The notes beneath the pieces were generated by a model. It saw only the letters and a list, made by a program, of their open reading frames with translations, had not been told where the DNA came from and did no database searches. Of a stretch of DNA of 6,820 nucleotides, positions 4,842 to 6,820 are shown piece after piece. Numbering within the stretch: the first letter of the stretch is position 1; every line of letters begins with the position of its first letter. The translations under genes and the position numbers were made by a program. Source of the stretch: CAZDYP01 sp964509505 (GTDB lineage: Bacteria > Chloroflexota > Anaerolineae > JACRMK01); the NCBI GenBank assembly GCA_964509505.1, contig CAZDYP010000223.1:1-6820 (forward strand), written 5' to 3'.

Positions 4842-6731
4842 ATGACTCCTTCTCCCTTTTCCCCTGTTCCTTTCACCCAAGTTACTCTTAACGATTCGTT
4901 CTGGTCGCCGCGTGTCGAGACGAACCGCGCTGTGACGTTGCCCCTCGAATATGAGCAATGCAAGACGACAGGGCGCATCGCCGCCTGGGATTTGACGTGG
5001 AAGCAAGGCGACCCCAATCCGCCGCACGTTTTTTGGGATTCGGATGTCGCCAAGTGGCTCGAAGCCGCGAGCTACTCGCTTGCCACGCATTACGACGCGC
5101 AACTCAACGCGTTGGTGGATGAGGTGATTGCGCGCATCGCACGCGCCCAAGCGCCCGACGGGTATCTCAATACGCACTACCTCACGGTTGAACCTGACAA
5201 GCGTTGGACAAATCTGCGCGACAAGCACGAGCTCTATTGCGCGGGGCATCTCATCGAAGCGGCTGTCGCGCATTACCAAGCAACAAACAAGCGTGCGTTG
5301 CTTGATACGCTTTGTCGTTACGCCGATCATATTGACGCGACGTTTGGCCGCGAAGCCGGCCAGCAGCGCGGCTATTGCGGCCACGAAGAAATTGAGCTCG
5401 CGCTCATCAAACTCTACCGCGTCACGCACGAAGCGCGTTACCTGCGTCTCGCGCAATACTTCATTGACGAGCGCGGCGCACAACCACACTATTTTGATCA
5501 AGAAGCCGTCGCACGCGGCGACGATCCACGCAACTACTGGGCGAAGACGCACGAATACACGCAATCGCATAAGCCCGTGCGCGAGCAAAGCGAGGTCGTC
5601 GGTCATGCGGTACGCGCGATGTATTTGTATTGTGGCATGGCGGACGTCGCGCGCGAAACAGGCGATACGGCCCTGCTCGCCGCGTGTGAGCGTCTATGGC
5701 AGCACGTCACCAGCAAACGCCTGTACCTCACGGGCGGCATCGGACCCTCGTCGCGCAATGAAGGCTTCACCGCCGATTACGATTTGCCGGATGAGACGGC
5801 GTATGCCGAAACGTGCGCGGCGATTGGGCTCGTCTTTTTTGCGCAGCGCATGTTGCACGCGACAGGCGACGGCCAGTACGCCGATGTGATGGAGCGCGCA
5901 TTGTACAACGGCGCGCTTAGCGGCGTGTCGCTCGATGGTAAAAGATTTTTCTACGAGAATCCGTTGGCGAGTCGCGGCGCTCATCATCGGCAAGGGTGGT
6001 TTGATTGCGCGTGTTGTCCGCCGAACATCGCGCGCATGTTGGCGAGCATTGGCGGCTACATCTATTCACAAGGCGAGCATGATGCGTGGGTGCATCTCTA
6101 CGCGCAAGGTGAAGGACGTTTGAATCTTAATGGGCATGAGGTGATGTTGCGTCAAACGACGTGCTATCCGTGGGATGGTAAGGTGCAAATCGAATTACCA
6201 ATGGCAGCGCCCATGACGTTCAGGTTGCATTTGCGTGTGCCATCGTGGTGTGAGCATTGGCAGTTAAAGATTAACGATGAAAGAGTAGAAGCGCAACCGT
6301 CACGCGGCTATGTTCAGCTCGTGCGCGAATGGCAGCAAGGGGATGTGGTGACACTCAATTGGGCGATGCCTGTACGCTACGTGATGGCGCATCCCAATGT
6401 GCGACAAATGGTGGGGCGCGTCGCGTTGCAGCGCGGTCCTATCATCTATTGTCTCGAAGGAATGGATCACGACGACGGCGCACTAGAGCGCATCGCGTTA
6501 CGCACAGACGCGCCCGCGCATCAACGCTGGCGCGCGGAGCATCGGCGCGACCTGCTCGGCGGCGTGACCGTGTTGCATGGAGAAGGGTTGAGGTTGGCAG
6601 CGGACGACGACGCTGCGCTTTATCGCTTTGCCGTGCCACACTATGAACCATGCCACTTGCTGGCAGTGCCATATTGTGTATGGGATAATCGCGCCGCTGG
6701 CGAGATGCGAGTGTGGTTGAGGGCTCTGTAG
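4842..6731 (+). CDS. GH127-family glycoside hydrolase, probable beta-L-arabinofuranosidase
   Basis: A 629-residue protein with no signal peptide, so probably a cytoplasmic exo-enzyme releasing L-arabinofuranose from imported oligosaccharides. The family is shown by the N-terminal VTLNDSFWSPRVETNR (residues 14-29) and by FWDSDVAKWLEAASY (64-78), QAPDGYLNTHY (103-113) and YCAGHLIEAAVAHYQAT (132-148) of the (alpha/alpha)6 barrel. The acid/base Glu307 lies in NEGF, zinc ligands Glu323 and Cys325 in AETC, and Cys391-Cys392 in CACCPPN. In Bifidobacterium longum HypBA1 these correspond to Glu322, Glu338, Cys340, Cys417 (nucleophile) and Cys418, and the 16-residue spacing Glu307-Glu323 is identical. 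Beta-sandwich modules follow from about residue 415. The length is close to HypBA1 (658). ATG 4842 is chosen; the alternative TTG 4824 lies inside the upstream repeat. Neither has a Shine-Dalgarno. GH127 members with other sugar specificities exist, so the substrate is inferred. Confidence 0.9.
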   Translation: MTPSPFSPVPFTQVTLNDSFWSPRVETNRAVTLPLEYEQCKTTGRIAAWDLTWKQGDPNPPHVFWDSDVAKWLEAASYSLATHYDAQLNALVDEVIARIARAQAPDGYLNTHYLTVEPDKRWTNLRDKHELYCAGHLIEAAVAHYQATNKRALLDTLCRYADHIDATFGREAGQQRGYCGHEEIELALIKLYRVTHEARYLRLAQYFIDERGAQPHYFDQEAVARGDDPRNYWAKTHEYTQSHKPVREQSEVVGHAVRAMYLYCGMADVARETGDTALLAACERLWQHVTSKRLYLTGGIGPSSRNEGFTADYDLPDETAYAETCAAIGLVFFAQRMLHATGDGQYADVMERALYNGALSGVSLDGKRFFYENPLASRGAHHRQGWFDCACCPPNIARMLASIGGYIYSQGEHDAWVHLYAQGEGRLNLNGHEVMLRQTTCYPWDGKVQIELPMAAPMTFRLHLRVPSWCEHWQLKINDERVEAQPSRGYVQLVREWQQGDVVTLNWAMPVRYVMAHPNVRQMVGRVALQRGPIIYCLEGMDHDDGALERIALRTDAPAHQRWRAEHRRDLLGGVTVLHGEGLRLAADDDAALYRFAVPHYEPCHLLAVPYCVWDNRAAGEMRVWLRAL

Positions 6732-6734
6732 TGT

Positions 6735-6820
6735 TTATAAAACTCTAAGAGAGTGTTTTAAAAGTGGCAGGGCTGGGCGCTTAGAAATCGCTGCAACCCA
6801 TAGCCCCATCAGCCTACGCT
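6735..6820 (-). other. Right-edge sequence with an open minus-strand frame of unknown identity
   Basis: Past the GH127 stop the composition is different, with words such as GGCAGGGCTGGGCGC and CCCATAGCCCCATCAGCC. One minus-strand frame is open from the window edge to TAA at 6737-6735 and reads RRLMGLWVAAISKRP then ALPLLKHSLRVL. It could be the C-terminus of a converging gene, the edge of an insertion element, or non-coding. I recognise no family, and the stretch is too short to decide. Confidence 0.15.
6739..6759 (+). terminator. Weak hairpin with T-tract after the GH127 gene
   Basis: AAAACTCT (6739-6746), loop AAG, then AGAGTGTTTT (6750-6759): ACTCT pairs with AGAGT, and the flanking A and T runs pair past one bulged G. 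It starts eight bases after the TAG stop and ends in TTTT. The stem is short and AT-rich, so termination would be weak. It could instead be part of a repeat or insertion boundary that continues into the unread sequence on the right. Confidence 0.35.

Noticed and set aside
4779..5606. 275-codon open frame on the minus strand
   Set aside because: It lies antisense to the well-supported GH127 gene, has no recognisable motif, and is a by-product of the codon bias of the opposite strand.
5128..5889. 253-codon plus-strand frame inside the GH127 gene
   Set aside because: Its Ser/Arg/Thr-rich low-complexity translation is typical of a shifted frame, and all GH127 catalytic motifs lie in the other frame.

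Overview
This 6.8 kb bacterial window has ordinary protein-coding density and no phage or plasmid backbone genes. Elevated GC in the coding regions, a dispersed 'CATTGCGAG…AAGCAATC' palindrome and the mix of genes fit a Chloroflexota (Anaerolineae-like) chromosome. That assignment is inference from impression, not a database match.

Layout. The left edge (1-869, minus strand) is the N-terminal third of the disaggregase ClpB, read from its start codon to just past the first Walker B motif. Next comes about 400 bases with no large gene. It holds a palindromic repeat in the clpB leader (891-969), a perfect 13-bp hairpin (995-1035), a 31-codon minus-strand mini-ORF with a near-perfect Shine-Dalgarno (1073-1168), and a compact divergent promoter region (1187-1261). 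The two outward-facing -35 boxes of that region lie in the arms of one perfect inverted repeat. The plus-strand promoter there should drive a multi-pass membrane acyltransferase of the DUF1624/HGSNAT-like family (1284-2414).

Right of it is a decayed hicB-hicA toxin-antitoxin locus (2431-2719). hicB carries an in-frame TGA at codon 10, and only the last 22 codons of hicA remain. Two tandem S66 (LD-carboxypeptidase/MccF) paralogues follow. The first (2740-3705) has the full Ser-Glu-His triad; the second (3805-4758) is an intact ORF in which the nucleophile Ser is Gly and the catalytic His is Gln. The last gene (4842-6731) encodes a cytoplasmic GH127-type beta-L-arabinofuranosidase with the complete Glu/Cys zinc-thiolate active site.

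How the genes may work together. The four genes from 1284 to 6731 share a strand and could be co-transcribed, with themes of peptidoglycan/peptide turnover and glycan metabolism, but nothing proves a single pathway. The gaps before the second S66 gene and before the GH127 gene (99 and 83 bases) are each filled by an inverted repeat built from short repeated words (GTTGGAG-type and AAGTGTCA-type), and neither downstream start has a recognisable ribosome binding site. The most interesting points are the active/inactive S66 pair, the symmetric divergent promoter with its mini-gene, and the decayed hicBA locus.
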